Shown one piece after another: positions 8,294-14,333 of a stretch of DNA of 16,571 nt. The notes beneath the pieces were generated by a model that searched no databases, was not told the origin of the DNA, and was given only the letters and a program-made list of their open reading frames with translations. Both the position numbers and the translations under genes were made by a program. Source of the DNA: an uncultured bacterium (GTDB lineage Bacteria; Planctomycetota; UBA1135; UBA2386). The DNA lies in the NCBI GenBank assembly GCA_938003515.1, contig CALKYL010000130.1, forward strand, positions 1-16,571. The letters are read 5' to 3'. The first letter of the stretch is position 1; every line of letters starts with the position of its first letter.

Positions 8294-8380
8294 CGAGGCG
8301 ACCTGTACAGCACAACGGCGCTGGCCACGCCAGCGCCGTCTTTCGCGGTTCGGCTCGGGGCGCCTCGCCGATCAGGCGAG
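8294..8380 (-). promoter_or_regulatory. Attenuator-like structured region between rplT and pheS
   Basis: A perfect 10-bp stem (8315-8324 with 8330-8339, 5-nt loop) sits in the 87-bp gap. In RNA sense it is preceded by GAAAG and followed by TGTGCTGT rather than a clean U-run. A second hairpin spans the rplT stop (8364-8369 with 8375-8380). A 7-bp long-range pairing (8361-8367 with 8294-8300) would compete with it and bring paired sequence just upstream of the pheS start. I see no leader peptide with Phe codons. It may be an attenuator, a leaky terminator or a processing site. Confidence 0.45.
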
Positions 8381-8728
8381 CGCCTGCTTCGCCTTTCCGC
8401 AGATCGCCTCGAACGTCGTCGGGTCGTGGATCGCCAGCTCGCTGAGCTCCTTGCGGTTCAGCTTGATGCCGGCCTTCTGCACGCCGTGGATGAACATCGA
8501 GTAGCGCAGGCCGTGCGGCTTGACCGCCGCGGTCAGGCGCGTGATCCACAGCCGGCGGAACAGCCGCTTCTTCTGCTGGCGGCCGGCGAACGCGAACGCG
8601 TCGGCCCGGATGGTCGTCTCCTTGGCCATCCGGAACAGGTTGCCGCGGCTCGCGCGGAAGCCCTTCGCCCGCTTCAGCGTGCGGTTGCGGCGCTGGCGCG
8701 TCGCGGGACCGTTGGTTGCGCGACTCAT
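8372..8728 (-). CDS. rplT: 50S ribosomal protein L20
   Basis: The 118-residue, strongly basic product matches L20 along its whole length: an N-terminal Arg/Lys-rich extension (TRQRRNRTLKRAKGFRASRG, 10-29) and the C-terminal globular domain with RRLWITRLTAAVKPHGLRYS (58-77) and IKLNRKELSELAIHDPTTFE. L20 binds 23S rRNA and is essential early in large-subunit assembly. In some bacteria it also represses its own operon by binding the mRNA. The ATG at 8728 is backed by a strong GGAGGTAA that overlaps the rpmI stop codon; the intergenic spacing is 6 bp, so the two genes are translationally linked. Normal size for the family. Confidence 0.98.
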   Translation of the reverse strand: MSRATNGPATRQRRNRTLKRAKGFRASRGNLFRMAKETTIRADAFAFAGRQQKKRLFRRLWITRLTAAVKPHGLRYSMFIHGVQKAGIKLNRKELSELAIHDPTTFEAICGKAKQALA

Positions 8729-8734
8729 CGTGCG

Positions 8735-8742
8735 TTACCTCC
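8735..8742 (-). promoter_or_regulatory. Ribosome binding site of rplT overlapping the rpmI stop
   Basis: The minus strand reads GGAGGTAA, whose TAA is the rpmI stop codon. The GGAGG core lies 9 nt before the rplT ATG, favouring coupled translation of L35 and L20. Confidence 0.75.
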
Positions 8743-8932
8743 CACCCAGGAGCTGCGCCATGTTGGCGTTGATCTTGCCCGTGCACAGGCCACGGCGGCG
8801 CAGGTGGCGCTTGCGCTTCGTCGAGCGCCGCACCATCAGGTGCGACGTGAACGCGTGGCGGAACTTGACCTTGCCGGTCTTGGTCAGCTTCATGCGCTTG
8901 ACCACCGCCTTCTTGGTCTTCTGCTTGGTCAT
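8735..8932 (-). CDS. rpmI: 50S ribosomal protein L35
   Basis: The 65-residue basic protein fits L35: the start MTKQKTKKAVVKRMKLTKTG, the conserved KVKFRHAFTSHL and the end KRKRHLRRRG, with the tail NMAQLLGGR. L35 is a small 23S rRNA-binding protein of the large subunit. It is the first gene of the minus-strand run rpmI-rplT-pheS-pheT. The ATG at 8932 has no strong Shine-Dalgarno sequence. The family length is about 64-66, so the start is safe. infC, which normally precedes rpmI, is not upstream; 183 bp of non-coding DNA and a divergent gene are there instead, so the operon promoter should lie in that gap. Confidence 0.97.
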   Translation of the reverse strand: MTKQKTKKAVVKRMKLTKTGKVKFRHAFTSHLMVRRSTKRKRHLRRRGLCTGKINANMAQLLGGR

Positions 8933-8998
8933 GGCCGGGGCTCGGACGACGCCCGGAGCGACGCCGCTGCGCCACGCCCCGGGACAGGAAGGGCGAGA

Positions 8999-9027
8999 AC
9001 GCTAGCGACCGGCGGCTGCGCCGGCAA
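8999..9027 (-). promoter_or_regulatory. Weak candidate sigma-70-type promoter for the rpmI operon
   Basis: On the minus strand TTGCCG (9027-9022) and TAGCGT (9004-8999) are 17 nt apart, about 65 bp before the rpmI start. Matches to the -35/-10 consensus are partial (4/6 and 3/6). It is the best candidate I see in the 183-bp divergent gap 8933-9115, which otherwise shows nothing I can name. Confidence 0.2.
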
Positions 9028-9115
9028 GCGCGGCACGGGGAAAAGTCTGGCGCCGGGCTTCGCGGCCCGCGAAAACCGGGTCGCGCCCGGGCGTTGCCGC
9101 GCGCACCCGAGGCCC

Positions 9116-9949
9116 ATGCCCGCCCTGCTCGCCACCCTGCACGGCTTCGCGTTCCTGCTGCTCGGCCTCGCGCTCGAGCTGCCCCGGCTGCGGCGCTGGG
9201 CGGCCGGGCTCCTGGCGGCGGCCGCGGTCGCCGGGCTCGCGGCCGGCGTGCTCGACGAGGGCCGCCGCTCGCTGACCACCGTGCACACCTACGCCGGCTA
9301 CGAGGGCGCGGCGATGGAGGTCAGCATGGTGCGCTTCCCGACCGGCACCGTCGAGGCCGACGCCTGGCTGTGGCCGCTGCCGTTCGCCGGCTTCGCCGTC
9401 GTCTGGATCGCCGTGCTGCTCGCGCTCGGCGGCCGCCGGCTCGCCGGGCCGTGGGTGCTGCCGCTCGCCTTCGCGTGGTCGGGCCTCGCGGCCTGGCTCG
9501 GCATGCAGCTGACGGCCGCGCCCGGGGAGCTGGTGCAGCCGGCCGGCGTCGACCGCTTCCTGTGGCCGGCGGGCCTCGCGTTCGCCCTGGTCGCCGCGCG
9601 CACCGCGTCCGGCCTGCTCGCGCTGTTCCTGACCGTGTCGGCCGGAACGATGCTCGCGCGGCTGCCGGTCGCCTTGTTCAGCAAGTACGCGAGCGACCAG
9701 CAGCTCGGCACCTGCCTCGACGTCTCCCAGGTGCGCGACATCGTCAATCCCCTGACGCAGATGCAGTTCTCGCCGCGGCTCGGCGTGGGCTCCCCCGAGC
9801 AGCAGTTCTGGCTGATCTGGCTCGAGCACGTGATCTTCTTCCCGGCGGTCTACCTGCTCAGCCTGTTCGGCATCGCGCTCGGCGTCTACATGTTCCACCG
9901 GCACGGCCCGGCAGCCGACGCGGCCGCGGCGCGGGCCCGCGCCTCCTGA
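9116..9949 (+). CDS. Polytopic membrane protein of unknown function
   Basis: The 277-residue product is very hydrophobic, with about seven likely membrane segments: roughly 5-22, 27-46, 85-104, 110-129, 148-163, 165-187 and 235-260. Two longer polar loops stand out. Residues 47-84 contain VHTYAGYEGAAMEVSMVRFP, and 188-234 contain FSKYASDQQLGTCLDVSQVR and end in SPEQQFWLIWLEH. These loops are more elaborate than simple linkers and may face the periplasm. I recognise no family. The ATG at 9116 has a GAGG only 3 nt upstream, a close spacing; the hydrophobic N-terminus begins immediately after. It is divergent from the rpmI operon and followed directly by a strong hairpin, so it is probably transcribed alone. 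Confidence 0.75.
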   Translation: MPALLATLHGFAFLLLGLALELPRLRRWAAGLLAAAAVAGLAAGVLDEGRRSLTTVHTYAGYEGAAMEVSMVRFPTGTVEADAWLWPLPFAGFAVVWIAVLLALGGRRLAGPWVLPLAFAWSGLAAWLGMQLTAAPGELVQPAGVDRFLWPAGLAFALVAARTASGLLALFLTVSAGTMLARLPVALFSKYASDQQLGTCLDVSQVRDIVNPLTQMQFSPRLGVGSPEQQFWLIWLEHVIFFPAVYLLSLFGIALGVYMFHRHGPAADAAAARARAS

Positions 9950-9985
9950 CGGCGCCGCCCGGCCGTTTCGGGGCGGCGTCGATTT
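9950..9985 (+). terminator. Probable terminator hairpin after the membrane protein gene
   Basis: Directly after the TGA at 9947-9949, an 8-bp perfect stem (CGCCGCCC at 9953-9960 with GGGCGGCG at 9971-9978) extends to 11 pairs with one G-T (9950-9981). It has a 10-nt loop and is followed by ATTTG. The T stretch is short, but position and stability fit a terminator. Confidence 0.5.
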
Positions 9986-10011
9986 GCGTCCCGGCGACAG
10001 CGACCTACAAC
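9984..10011 (+). promoter_or_regulatory. Candidate promoter for the egtB-like gene
   Basis: TTGCGT (9984-9989) and TACAAC (10006-10011) are 16 nt apart in a locally AT-richer patch of a GC-rich gap. They lie 48 bp upstream of the GTG start and just past the preceding terminator-like hairpin. Partial match to the sigma-70 consensus. Confidence 0.35.
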
Positions 10012-10047
10012 TGGGGCTCCGACCGCCCTCTTGGAGGCCCCCCGACC

Positions 10048-10053
10048 GAGGAG
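10048..10053 (+). promoter_or_regulatory. Ribosome binding site deciding the egtB-like GTG start
   Basis: GAGGAG lies 5 nt before the GTG at 10059. The frame is open further upstream to an ATG at 9984, but that start has no such site and would extend across the predicted promoter and start inside the terminator hairpin. Confidence 0.7.
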
Positions 10054-10058
10054 CTCTC

Positions 10059-11429
10059 GTGTCCGAACCCGAGCCGTCCTGTTTCCAGAGCCGGGCCGAG
10101 CCCGCCGTGCGGGTCCGGTCGCCGTCCGCGGCCCGCCGCGACCGCCTGGCGGCCCGCTACCGCCGCGTGCGCGGCGTCACCGAGCGGCTGATGGCGCCGC
10201 TGTTGCCCGACGACTTCCGCATCCAGTCGATGCCGGACGTCAGCCCGCCCTACTGGAACCTCGGCCACACCAGCTGGTTCTTCGCAACCAACGTGCTGCA
10301 GCCGCGCGGGCGCATGCCGGACGGCTTCGACGGCATGGACTACGCGCTCAACAGCTACTACGAGGGGCTCGGGCCGCGCCTGCCGCGCGCGCGCCGCGGC
10401 GCGGTCGCGTCGCCGTCGACGCACGTCGTGCGCGACTACCGCGCGGCGGTCGACGCGGCGATGCTCGACTGGATCGCGGGCTGCCCCGACGAGCGGCTCG
10501 ACGAGCTGGAGCGGCTGGTCGCCATCGGCTGCCAGCACGAGCAGCAGCACCAGGAGCTGTTCGTCACCGAGATCCTGCACATCCGCTGGTCGGCGCCGGC
10601 GGCGCTGCGGCGCGGCTACCTCGAGGGCGAACGCTCGCCCGCGCCGGGCGCCGACCCCGGACCGCTGCGGCACGTGTCGTTCGCCGCGGGGGCGACGACG
10701 CTCGGCCACGAGGGCGACGGGTTCTGCTGGGACAACGAGCTGCCGGCGCACCGCGTGTTGGTCGGCGAGTTCGCGCTGGCCGATCGCCTCGTCACCAACG
10801 CCGAGTGGCTGGCGTTCGTCGAGGACGGCGGCTACCGGAACCCGCTCCTGTGGCTGTCGAACGGCTGGGACGCCGTGCAGCAGGCCGGCCTCGAGGCGCC
10901 GCTCTACTGGCAGCGGGACGGCGGGCGCTGGCAGCGCTTCTCGCTCTACGGCCTGTTCGACGTCGACCCGCACGCGCCGGTCTGCCACGTGTCGTTCTAC
11001 GAGGCCGACGCGTTCGCGCGCTGGTTCGGCGAGCAGCACGCGGACTGGCGGCACGCGCGCCTGCCGCGCGAGAGCGAGTGGGAGCACGCGGCCAAGACCG
11101 CCGGCTTCGACCCCGAGCACGAGAACCTGCTGGACGACGACCTCGCGAAGTGCGCGTTCGACGTCACGCCCGCCGGCCCCGGCGGGCTGCGGCAGCTCGC
11201 GGGCACGGCGTGGGAGTGGACGCTGAGCCACTACGAGCCGTATCCGGGCTACCGGCCGTTCCCGGGCGCGCTGACCGAATACAACGGCAAGTTCATGGAC
11301 AACCAGCGCGTGCTGCGCGGCGGCTCGTTCGCGACCCCGCGCGAGCAGGCGCGCGCCAGCTACCGCAACTTCTGGGCGCCGGCGACGCGCTTCCAGGCGT
11401 CGTCGGTGCGCCTGTGCGTCGACGGCTGA
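10059..11429 (+). CDS. egtB: EgtB-like iron(II)-dependent sulfoxide synthase (DinB_2 + FGE-sulfatase domains)
   Basis: The 456-residue product has the two-domain EgtB layout. An N-terminal four-helix DinB-like domain (about 25-180) carries LGHTSWFF with His70 and QHEQQHQE with His160 and His164, matching the three-His iron site of EgtB. The C-terminal formylglycine-generating-enzyme-like domain (about 203-456) has NELPAHRVLVGEFALADRLV, VCHVSFYEADAFARWFG, LPRESEWEHAA, AWEWTLSHYEPYPGY, YNGKFMDNQRVLRGGSFATP and YRNFWAPATRFQ. EgtB joins a thiol (gamma-Glu-Cys or Cys) to hercynine using O2 in ergothioneine synthesis. The sulfur donor cannot be told here. The GTG start at 10059 is chosen for its strong GAGGAG. 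No egtD or other pathway gene is adjacent, so the name rests on domain architecture. It is convergent with the S46 gene. Confidence 0.82.
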   Translation: MSEPEPSCFQSRAEPAVRVRSPSAARRDRLAARYRRVRGVTERLMAPLLPDDFRIQSMPDVSPPYWNLGHTSWFFATNVLQPRGRMPDGFDGMDYALNSYYEGLGPRLPRARRGAVASPSTHVVRDYRAAVDAAMLDWIAGCPDERLDELERLVAIGCQHEQQHQELFVTEILHIRWSAPAALRRGYLEGERSPAPGADPGPLRHVSFAAGATTLGHEGDGFCWDNELPAHRVLVGEFALADRLVTNAEWLAFVEDGGYRNPLLWLSNGWDAVQQAGLEAPLYWQRDGGRWQRFSLYGLFDVDPHAPVCHVSFYEADAFARWFGEQHADWRHARLPRESEWEHAAKTAGFDPEHENLLDDDLAKCAFDVTPAGPGGLRQLAGTAWEWTLSHYEPYPGYRPFPGALTEYNGKFMDNQRVLRGGSFATPREQARASYRNFWAPATRFQASSVRLCVDG

Positions 11430-11450
11430 CGCGGCGAGGCGCGGGCCGGC

Positions 11451-11475
11451 CGGGACGACGCGCGGCGACGTCCCG
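11451..11475. terminator. Weak hairpin between the convergent egtB-like and S46 genes
   Basis: A 7-bp perfect stem CGGGACG (11451-11457) with CGTCCCG (11469-11475) and an 11-nt loop lies in the 63-bp gap between two convergent stop codons. No T-run follows on either strand, so a role in termination is only suggested by position. Confidence 0.3.
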
Positions 11476-11492
11476 CGGCGCGGCTCCGGACC

Positions 11493-13541
11493 TCAGCGGC
11501 GCGTCGCGCTGCTGACGTCGTCGGCGGTGCCGACGGCGCGGTCGGGGCCCGCGCTGACCACCGCGAAGTCGCGCGGCCGCTCGCCGGGCACGAGCGCGTA
11601 GGCAGAGCCCCACGGATCGCCGGGGAGCTCTTCCAGCACGCGGTGGCCGCGGTCGTCCGGCGCCGCGAGCACGGCGAGGGACTCCGGCAGGCGACCGTTC
11701 TTCGCGTAGTAGAGCCGCACGGCGTCGGCGAGCATGCGCACCTCCACCGAGGCCTTCACGGCCCGGGCCTCGGCCGCGGCGTCCGCGACCCGCCCGGGCA
11801 CGTCGACCGCCCGCCGCGCCGCCTCGAGGCCGCCGGTGCGCTCGTCCTTCTCGGTGCCCTTGCGCTCGAGCTCGTCGGCCAAGGCGCCGGCGCCGTACAC
11901 CTTGCGCAGCGACTCGACGATGATCGCCGGGTGCACGCTGACCGTGCGCGAGATCTCGTCGTCGAACACGTAGTTGTTGCCGAGCATCTGGATGTTGCCG
12001 TCGAAGACGAGGCCGACGACGCGCTGCTCGGTGTCGATGACCGGCGAGCCCGAGTTGCCGCCGATGATGTCGCAGGTCGCGACGAAGTTGAACGGCGTCG
12101 CGAGGTCGAGCTCGTCCTCCCTGTCGAGCCAGACCTGCGGCAGGTCGAACGGGTGCACGCCGCCGAACTCGTGGTGGCGCGCGAACAGCCCGTAGAGCGT
12201 CGTGAGGTGCGGCGCGAGCGTGCCGTTCATCGGGTAGCCCTTGACGACGCCGTCGCTGATGCGCAGCGACATCGTCGCGTCGGGCGGGATCGAGGTGCCG
12301 TAGACCGCGAAGCACGCCTCGCCGATGCGCTTCTCGTGCACCTTCTCCTCGGCCTCGAACGCGGCGATCGGCTCGCCCTTCTCGAGCGCCTGGACCTTCC
12401 GGGTCTGCAGCTCCGCGATCCGCTCCCACGCGTCGCCGTACTGCTCCTGCAGCTCCGGACGGGCGGCGACGGCCTCGCGCAGCTCGGTCTCGGCCTTCGC
12501 CTTGATCGCGAGGATGCGGGCGTCGCGCAGGCCGTCGAGGTAGCCCTGCAGCGCCTTGCGCGAGTTCTCGTAGCGCAGGATGGTCGAGCGCAGCTCCTTC
12601 TCCTTGGCCGGGTCGGCGGCGGCGCGCTCCTTGAGGCTCTCGACCAGGTTCTCGTAGCGCGTGACCAGCGGCGGGTAGTAGTGGTCGCGCAGGAACTCGC
12701 ACTGCGCCAGCGTCTTCAGCCGGCCGGTGCGGCCCGGGTTGCCGGTGACGAACACCGGCTCGCCCTCGTCCGCGCCCGCGGTGCGCCACTCGAAGCAGTG
12801 CGCCGACGAGTCGACCGGGCGGTCGTCCCGCCACGCGCGCAGGAACGTGAAGTCGAGGCCCCAGCGCGGGTAGCAGAAGTTGTCGGGGTCGCCGCCGAAG
12901 TGCGCGACCTGGCCGTGCGGCGCGCACACCAGCCGCAGGTCCTCCCACAGCTGGAACGAGTACAGCTGGTAGTTGCCTCCCTGGTAGAGCGCGATCACCT
13001 GGTGCGACAGCTCGGGTCGTGCCCGCTCGGCCTCCTCCAGCACCGCGTCGGCGCCCTTCGCGGCGACCTCGGCGGTCACGTCCCGCTGGGCGACCATCTG
13101 CGAGACCAAGAGCCCCGGCACGACCCGTTCGCCGTCGTACGAGCCGGCGTAGAAGCCGTCCTTGAGCCAGTCGTTCTCCCCCTGCACGCTGACGATCGCG
13201 TCCCGCGCGCAGTGGTGGTTGGTCATGATCAGGCCGTGCGGGCTGACGAACGAAGCCGAGCAGAACCAGCGGATCTCGCCGTCCTCGGCGCGCTGGCCGA
13301 GCCGCAGCGAGGCGAGCCGGGCGTGCTCGAGCCACTGCTCGGTCGGCTGCCAGTCATAGGCCTCCTGGAACCAGCCGAGCGGCGCTGCCTCGAAGGTCCA
13401 CATGCGGCCCAGCTCCTTGCGCGTCTGCGCCGCCGCGGAACCGGCGGACGCGAGGAGGCAGAACAGGAACGCGGCGCAGGCCGCGGCGACGCGCCGCCCG
13501 GGAGCGGCCGCGCGGGAAGTCGTGCGGGTGGTGGTGTTCAT
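11493..13541 (-). CDS. Exported S46 family dipeptidyl-peptidase (DPP7-like) with C-terminal GspG-like domain
   Basis: The 682-residue product starts with a Sec signal peptide (basic 6-17, hydrophobic 18-32, likely cleavage after SAGSAAA). The S46 trypsin-like fold follows: FCSASFVSPHGLIMTNHHC with catalytic His110 (or 109), WGLDFTFLRAW with Asp230, and CDIIGGNSGSP with Ser497. Eighteen residues after Ser is Gly515 (FDGN); this position is Gly in DPP7 and Arg in acidic-specific DPP11, so a neutral or hydrophobic P1 preference is likely. S46 enzymes release N-terminal dipeptides in the periplasm. The Asp-Ser interval (267 residues) is clearly shorter than my recollection of Porphyromonas DPP7, so the helical cap is reduced. 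S46 proteins normally end near LRKVYGAGALADEL (545-558). Here residues about 597-682 form an extra domain resembling T2SSG/GspG. The ATG at 13541 lacks a Shine-Dalgarno site. Confidence 0.9.
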   Translation of the reverse strand: MNTTTRTTSRAAAPGRRVAAACAAFLFCLLASAGSAAAQTRKELGRMWTFEAAPLGWFQEAYDWQPTEQWLEHARLASLRLGQRAEDGEIRWFCSASFVSPHGLIMTNHHCARDAIVSVQGENDWLKDGFYAGSYDGERVVPGLLVSQMVAQRDVTAEVAAKGADAVLEEAERARPELSHQVIALYQGGNYQLYSFQLWEDLRLVCAPHGQVAHFGGDPDNFCYPRWGLDFTFLRAWRDDRPVDSSAHCFEWRTAGADEGEPVFVTGNPGRTGRLKTLAQCEFLRDHYYPPLVTRYENLVESLKERAAADPAKEKELRSTILRYENSRKALQGYLDGLRDARILAIKAKAETELREAVAARPELQEQYGDAWERIAELQTRKVQALEKGEPIAAFEAEEKVHEKRIGEACFAVYGTSIPPDATMSLRISDGVVKGYPMNGTLAPHLTTLYGLFARHHEFGGVHPFDLPQVWLDREDELDLATPFNFVATCDIIGGNSGSPVIDTEQRVVGLVFDGNIQMLGNNYVFDDEISRTVSVHPAIIVESLRKVYGAGALADELERKGTEKDERTGGLEAARRAVDVPGRVADAAAEARAVKASVEVRMLADAVRLYYAKNGRLPESLAVLAAPDDRGHRVLEELPGDPWGSAYALVPGERPRDFAVVSAGPDRAVGTADDVSSATRR

Positions 13542-13553
13542 GACGGGTGGCGC

Positions 13554-13559
13554 AGTCTA
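13554..13559 (-). promoter_or_regulatory. Candidate -10 box (TAGACT) for the S46 gene
   Basis: TAGACT on the minus strand lies 12 nt before the S46 ATG, in a gap otherwise almost pure G+C. The mRNA leader would be only a few bases, consistent with the missing ribosome site. No good -35 is visible. Confidence 0.25.
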
Positions 13560-13695
13560 CGGCGGCGACGCGGCGCTCGCGAAGCGGCGGCGCCGGGATT
13601 TGCCGCCACGGCCGCCTCGGCGCGGGTGCCGGCCTGCGCTCTCGGCGCTTCGCCGCTGCGCACATCGGCCCCGGGCCGCAGGCTAGGGGCGGCAC

Positions 13696-13701
13696 TAGAC
13701 T
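13696..13701 (+). promoter_or_regulatory. Candidate -10 box (TAGACT) for the hemerythrin gene
   Basis: The same hexamer TAGACT appears 8 nt before the ATG at 13710, where a transcript would begin at or near the start codon (leaderless). No Shine-Dalgarno site and no good -35 are visible. Confidence 0.25.
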
Positions 13702-13709
13702 CCGACACG

Positions 13710-14288
13710 ATGGCATCCGGCGAGGCCAGCTCGCCCGACCCGATGGATGCGGGCGCGTACGACTGGGAGTGCACCGACGATCCGATCGAGGTGCTGCTCG
13801 CGGAGCACCGCACGATCCTGCAGGTGCTCGACGAGGTCGAGCGCGAGTGCCGGCGCGTCGAGGCCCAGGCGGTGCTGCGCGAGGCGTTCTGGCTCGACCT
13901 CCTGCGCTTCGCCGACGAGTTCGACACGCGGCTGCACCACGAGAAGGAGGAGCGCATCCTGTTCCCGGCGCTCGAGCAGCGCGGCCTGTCGCCGACCAGC
14001 GGGCCGACCGCCGTGCTGCGCGACGAGCACCTGCGCATCCACCACTGGCAGGCGCGCATCGCCGAGGCGATCACGCGGCGCGAGAAGAGCCGGCTCGCCG
14101 CGGCGACCGCGCACTACGTCGACGTGGTGCGCAGCCACGTGCTCAAGGAGAACCAGATCCTGTTCCCGCTCGCGCGGCGGCTGATCCCGGCCGACGAGCT
14201 CGCGCGCATGCACCGCGAGTTCCGCCCGCTCGCGGCCGACCAGAGCCTGCGCCACTGGCTGCGCCACCCCTACCCGCTCGGCGCGTGA
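13710..14288 (+). CDS. Hemerythrin/HHE-domain protein
   Basis: The 192-residue, mostly helical product has the paired pattern of bacterial hemerythrin-like domains. His33 is in LLAEHRTILQVLDEVE, then H76xxxE80 followed by RILFPALE, then His107 in LRDEHLRIHHWQ, then H143xxxE147 followed by NQILFPLARRLIP. The two HxxxE...LFP segments provide ligands for a non-heme di-iron centre in characterised members, which bind O2 or sense iron, oxygen or NO. No second domain is present, so a small cytoplasmic O2/iron-binding or stress protein is likely, but the role is unproven. The start is ATG 13710, with ATG 13743 as an alternative; neither has a ribosome site. A possible -10 box sits 8 nt upstream. The gene is divergent from S46 (168-bp gap) and convergent with the ATP-grasp genes. 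Confidence 0.82.
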   Translation: MASGEASSPDPMDAGAYDWECTDDPIEVLLAEHRTILQVLDEVERECRRVEAQAVLREAFWLDLLRFADEFDTRLHHEKEERILFPALEQRGLSPTSGPTAVLRDEHLRIHHWQARIAEAITRREKSRLAAATAHYVDVVRSHVLKENQILFPLARRLIPADELARMHREFRPLAADQSLRHWLRHPYPLGA

Positions 14289-14302
14289 CCCGCGGCGGCC
14301 GG

Positions 14303-14323
14303 CCGGCGGCGCCGCTGCGCCGG
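14303..14323. terminator. Weak hairpin between hemerythrin and ATP-grasp genes
   Basis: CCGGCG (14303-14308) pairs with CGCCGG (14318-14323) around a 9-nt loop in the 45-bp gap between two convergent stops. The gap is nearly all G and C, so such pairings arise easily. No T-run is present. Confidence 0.2.
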
Positions 14324-14333
14324 ATCCGCCAGG

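Noticed and set aside
8285..8371. A Phe-rich leader peptide controlling pheST
   Set aside because: Reading the gap on the minus strand, the only open short frame starts at a GTG and contains no Phe codons.
9984..10058. Upstream ATG extension of the egtB-like gene
   Set aside because: It would add 25 unconserved residues overlapping the terminator hairpin and candidate promoter, whereas the GTG at 10059 has a strong ribosome site.
11643..13709. A plus-strand open frame extending the hemerythrin gene upstream across the S46 gene
   Set aside because: The upstream part is antisense to a well-supported S46 peptidase and has no family features. Hemerythrin similarity begins only after 13710.
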